Of a stretch of 43,920 bases of DNA, positions 41,631 through 43,920 are shown piece by piece. The position numbers were made by a program, and so were the translations under genes. The DNA comes from JAAYCI01 sp031548875. Lineage in GTDB: Bacteria; Bacillota; Clostridia; Oscillospirales; Ruminococcaceae. The stretch's first letter is position 1, and every line of letters begins with the position of its first letter. The stretch covers positions 1 to 43,920 of the forward strand of contig JAVBQQ010000010.1 in assembly GCA_031548875.1 (NCBI GenBank), in the 5' to 3' direction. Below the pieces are notes generated by a model. The model did no database searches. It was given only the letters and a program-made list of their open reading frames with translations, and was not told the DNA's origin.

Positions 41631-42047
41631 TCAAAAGTCGCAACCCAGCGGGACGGATACGGTCGTCTTGATTCCGAGCTCGTCCAGCAGCTCGCTAATC
41701 TCATCCGGAAGGTCTTCACAGATGCCGCTGCCGGCCACCAGCACCAGCGCGCCGTCGCCGGCCAGCACCTGCACCTCGGCGCCCACCGACACGCCGGACA
41801 GGGAAAACAGCCGGGGCGGAAGGTTGACCTCGCTGCCGTCGGCCGTGTAGCCGGTACAGGCGACCTCCTCGCAGTGCCTGCCCAAGTACAGCTCATTGCA
41901 ACCCCGGAAGCCGCAGTCGGGTTGCTCCACCGGCACGACGAGGTGCACCTCGTCGAAGGGCGTGTACCCGAGGCCCCGGGCCGTGAAGGCCGGGATGGTG
42001 ATGCTGCTGTCCTCGTTCACGTGGATCGTAAAGCGTGCGTTGCTCAT
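41631..42047 (-). CDS. Possible AbrB/swapped-hairpin-like ICE protein
   Basis: 138 aa with AGGAGG before the ATG. The N-terminus MSNARFTIHVNEDSSITIPA followed by GLGYTPFDEVHL recalls an AbrB-type DNA-binding hairpin; the rest repeats the same kind of beta-hairpin (LFSLSGVSVGAEVQVLAGDG). Several Cys are present (CGFRGC, CEEVAC). No confident family. It overlaps no neighbour and lies between the SpoVG-like and Dam genes. Confidence 0.6.
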   Translation of the reverse strand: MSNARFTIHVNEDSSITIPAFTARGLGYTPFDEVHLVVPVEQPDCGFRGCNELYLGRHCEEVACTGYTADGSEVNLPPRLFSLSGVSVGAEVQVLAGDGALVLVAGSGICEDLPDEISELLDELGIKTTVSVPLGCDF

Positions 42048-42068
42048 GTTCGTGTTCCTCCTCGTTTT

Positions 42069-42923
42069 TTAGTGCAGGATGGCGCCCGCCTGGCTGAAAA
42101 GGTCGAGCTGGGTGATGCTGCCGTTTCGCGCCGCGTCCAGATCGTAGTTGGCGATGAGGTATTCCCCATACACCGCCCCCGCCTCGAACCGCTGCCGGAA
42201 GTTGTGCATCCGTTCCACCTTCTTGATGGTGATGCCGGGCTGCTCGTACAGCTCCCGGACGAAGGGGTGCTCGTTGTAGCTGAGCAGGAACCGCCCATCG
42301 ATGTCCAAGAGTGTGTCGCGCAGGCGGATGTGATCTTTCTTCCCGAAACCCTCCTTCCCGATGTTCTGGTAGAAGTCCTCGGTGCCGTAGTAGGGCGGGT
42401 CGAGGTAGAAGACGGTCTCGGGACGGTCGTAGTGCAGTAGGAGCGCCTCGAAGTCCTGGCACTCGATGACCGTCCGGGCCAGCCTCCGGTGCGCCGCCAG
42501 GATGAGCGGGAAGTCCCTCCAGAAGTCGTGGGGCTGGCAGGCGAAGCTGGTGAGGGAACTTGCATAGCTGGCGCGGATGAGGTAGTAGAACTCGGCCGCA
42601 AGCTGCACGTCACACTCTGTGATGCTTAGTTGTGCGGACTGATTATGCTGCCGCAGGATGCGGGCGAACTCCTCGCGGGCATTGAGGTGAAAGCGCAGGG
42701 CCTCGATGAGCTCATATGGCTTCTCCCGCACACACCGGAAGAGGTTGACGAGCAGGCCGTTGAAGTCGTTGTAGACCTCAAACCGGCCGGGTGGCCGGGA
42801 GAAGAGAAGCCAGGCCGCCCCGCCGAACACCTCCACGTAGCGCTCGCAGTCGGCCGGCAGGTAGCTGCCCAGAATCTTGCGCAGGGCTTTCTTGCCGCCT
42901 ACCCAGGGCATGAAGCTATTGAT
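42069..42923 (-). CDS. DNA adenine methylase (D12/Dam class), start codon unclear
   Basis: 280 aa from ATG 42911, or 284 if translation begins at an ATC at 42923. The methylase motifs are unambiguous: FMPWVGGKKALRKIL (AdoMet loop), YVEVFGGAAWLLFSRPPG, and the catalytic LDPPYYGTEDFY. AAGGAGG (42932-42938) lies 8 bases before the ATC but 20 bases before the ATG, so the expected start has ATC instead of ATG. The frame also stays open far upstream but that part is shadow sequence. It could protect the element from restriction or regulate it. Confidence 0.9.
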   Translation of the reverse strand: MNSFMPWVGGKKALRKILGSYLPADCERYVEVFGGAAWLLFSRPPGRFEVYNDFNGLLVNLFRCVREKPYELIEALRFHLNAREEFARILRQHNQSAQLSITECDVQLAAEFYYLIRASYASSLTSFACQPHDFWRDFPLILAAHRRLARTVIECQDFEALLLHYDRPETVFYLDPPYYGTEDFYQNIGKEGFGKKDHIRLRDTLLDIDGRFLLSYNEHPFVRELYEQPGITIKKVERMHNFRQRFEAGAVYGEYLIANYDLDAARNGSITQLDLFSQAGAILH

Positions 42924-42940
42924 GGTTGGCACCTCCTTAG

Positions 42941-43270
42941 CTATTCCAGCAGTTTTGTCTGGCCGCTGCCGGGCATCTGGTTGACCGCCTTGCGCAGGCC
43001 CTGGGCCACGCGGGCGGTACTGATGAGCCGCCGTTCCATCCGGCCGATCGTCTCCCAGAGCTCGGGCGGGTCGGTGGCGTAGTAGTACCCGTCCTGCCCC
43101 GAACAGACGGGCGCGCCGGCGCGTCGAAGCGCGAGGACCGCCCGCCGCAGCGTGGCGCCACAAACACAAAACCGCGCCTCGAGGGCACGGCTGGGGATGG
43201 GCTTCTGGTGGCCGGCGTGGTATCGCTTCAGGTAGGACAGCAGCCTGGCTTGCAGGTTTTGTTTCCCGAT
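42941..43270 (-). CDS. HTH-type ICE protein with no standard start codon
   Basis: 109 residues if translation begins at ATC 43270, which lies 9 bases after GGAG; no ATG, GTG or TTG occurs near. An upstream stop (TGA) lies in the same frame just before the ribosome site. The protein reads GKQNLQARLLSYLKRYHAGH, then IPSRALEARFCVCGATLRRA as a likely helix-turn-helix, then DGYYYATDPPELW. It ends just upstream of the Dam ribosome site. The coding sense is convincing because the neighbouring frames are not. Confidence 0.7.
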   Translation of the reverse strand: MGKQNLQARLLSYLKRYHAGHQKPIPSRALEARFCVCGATLRRAVLALRRAGAPVCSGQDGYYYATDPPELWETIGRMERRLISTARVAQGLRKAVNQMPGSGQTKLLE

Positions 43271-43312
43271 AGTTGTTCACTCCTCTCTTTTCCACAGTTT
43301 TCTTTGTCTGCC

Positions 43313-43528
43313 CTACGGTGCCCGACAGCGCAGGCAGCTCCCGTCCGCGAAGTGGCAGAGGAAGCCGTGGGCGCCCATGTTGCATCCGGCGCACTCGGGC
43401 CGGATCGGACAGGATACCCTGTCCCGGCCGGGCTTTTCGTGCACAACACCCTGTACAAAGGGCGGCGTGTACAGCCTGCCCGTCACCCTTGTTCCCTTTC
43501 GTCCAAGCTTTTCTGTTCTTGGTGTCAT
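43313..43528 (-). CDS. Small Cys-rich (zinc-binding-like) protein
   Basis: 71 aa from the ATG at 43528 (AGGAGG 8 bases before). The C-terminal half has six Cys in CPIRPECAGCNMGAHGFLC and GSCLRC, with interspersed His, suggesting one or two metal sites. It is the first gene of the minus-strand transfer operon after a leader terminator. Function unknown. Confidence 0.65.
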   Translation of the reverse strand: MTPRTEKLGRKGTRVTGRLYTPPFVQGVVHEKPGRDRVSCPIRPECAGCNMGAHGFLCHFADGSCLRCRAP

Positions 43529-43549
43529 CGACAATTCCTCCTTTAAACG

Positions 43550-43596
43550 AAAAAAAGCCCCTCGCTTGGCACAAATGCATGTGCCGAACAAGAGGC
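43550..43596 (-). terminator. Leader terminator/attenuator ahead of the transfer operon
   Basis: An imperfect stem (GGCACA/TGTGCC at 43568-43573 and 43580-43585, extended by CTC/GAG and GCC/GGC) is followed on the minus strand by seven T (43556-43550), only 21 bases before the first ATG. Because it lies between the candidate promoter near 43703-43732 and the first gene, it may attenuate the operon. Confidence 0.65.
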
Positions 43597-43675
43597 CCTA
43601 TTCTTTTGTTTTAGCTTTGCCACGACGTGTCTATGGAAAGTGCATTTGGAGATGCAACTGATGGCATATCATATG

Positions 43676-43732
43676 TTTACATTATTCATGTTCGGATGTA
43701 CAATTAAATCAAACAATGTATAAAGGTGACAA
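43676..43732. promoter_or_regulatory. Overlapping divergent promoters
   Basis: Plus strand: TTTACA (43676-43681), 17 bases, TACAAT (43699-43704), 32 bases before the ATG at 43736. Minus strand: TTGTCA (43732-43727), 18 bases, TTTAAT (43708-43703), which would drive the transfer operon. The AT-rich gap 43600-43720 contains no gene. Confidence 0.6.
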
Positions 43733-43735
43733 ATG

Positions 43736-43920
43736 ATGGATAATCAATTTGATTTTACGATTGCTATTGCACCAACGGGAGCAAACCTCGATAGAGAAAT
43801 GCTATATATCAAGTCTGCACTTCTGTATGCAGATTCGGTCACACTTATTAGCCCTGTGGCAGAATTGTATGTGGACTACACAAGTGATGAATATAAGAAA
43901 GATACAAAAAGCACATGCAG
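43736..43920 (+). CDS. Partial AT-rich gene of unknown function (runs off the window)
   Basis: The first 61 codons of a gene starting at ATG 43736 (AAGGTGA 6 bases before; ATG 43733 possible). It begins MDNQFDFTIAIAPTGANLDR and continues IKSALLYADSVTLISPVAEL. Codon use is strikingly AT-rich compared with the GC-rich ICE. It has its own promoter. Not recognised; likely ICE cargo acquired from elsewhere. Confidence 0.75.
   Translation, partial: MDNQFDFTIAIAPTGANLDREMLYIKSALLYADSVTLISPVAELYVDYTSDEYKKDTKSTC

Noticed and set aside
42924..43580. Upstream extension of the Dam frame to 503 codons
   Set aside because: The extra residues are Arg/Pro/Gly shadow of the HTH gene (42941-43270) and the Cys-rich gene (43313-43528).
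1..43920. tRNA, rRNA and IS element search
   Set aside because: No tRNA-like cloverleaf, rRNA segment or transposase with terminal repeats was recognised by eye; a covariance-model or IS search would be the decisive test.

Overview
The window looks like a chromosomal segment of a GC-rich, anaerobic, probably gut-dwelling Firmicute of the class Clostridia. An Oscillospiraceae-type organism (Flavonifractor, Intestinimonas and relatives) is my inference. The reasons are strong Gram-positive Shine-Dalgarno sites, butyrate kinase and phosphotransbutyrylase genes, corrinoid methyl-transfer proteins, and a large conjugative element of the clostridial type. No rRNA, tRNA or CRISPR array was seen.

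Region 1 (1-9992) is a catabolic island. A TetR-family regulator (2403-3014) is divergent from a minus-strand pair: a DAPG/phloretin-hydrolase-like C-C hydrolase and a TRAP-type solute-binding lipoprotein. A terminator separates the regulator from a plus-strand run: beta-keto acid cleavage enzyme (BKACE), butyrate kinase, phosphate butyryltransferase, a truncated MFS transporter, a CobW-type GTPase with a His-rich partner, a corrinoid protein and a URO-D-type methyltransferase. Read together, this suggests uptake of a carboxylate or polyphenol-like compound, hydrolytic release of a beta-keto acid, thiolytic cleavage and energy conservation via acyl phosphate, with a corrinoid system removing methyl groups. 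The substrate is inferred, not shown. A scar lies between ptb and the MFS remnant.

Region 2 (9993-10887) is a junction: a fragment of a broken reading frame, an atypical OmpR-type regulator with a degenerate receiver, and the probable left edge of an integrative and conjugative element (ICE).

Region 3 (10888 to at least 43600) is the ICE, nearly all on the minus strand. It has three serine recombinase genes (the middle one lacks the catalytic domain), a hairpin-rich leader, a sigma-like HTH protein, a SLOG protein divergent from an XRE regulator, VirD4, a Toprim primase-like protein, a MobP/MobL relaxase with Sel1-like repeats and its RHH partner. Next come small ICE proteins, a membrane-anchored M23 peptidase, an amidoligase / gamma-glutamylcyclotransferase / acetyltransferase group, VirB4, a 1510-residue surface adhesin, an FN3 protein, VirB3/PrgI-like and VirB6/TrbL-like membrane proteins, SpoVG-like and Dam methylase genes and an HTH gene. 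Two plus-strand genes, a coiled-coil protein and an EFR1-type flavodoxin/ferredoxin, interrupt it as probable cargo. Several ICE genes appear to start at TTG or GTG, and two adjacent ones seem to have ATC where a start is expected.

Region 4 (43600-43920) has divergent promoters and the start of an AT-rich, unrecognised plus-strand gene that runs off the window. The right end of the ICE is not visible.
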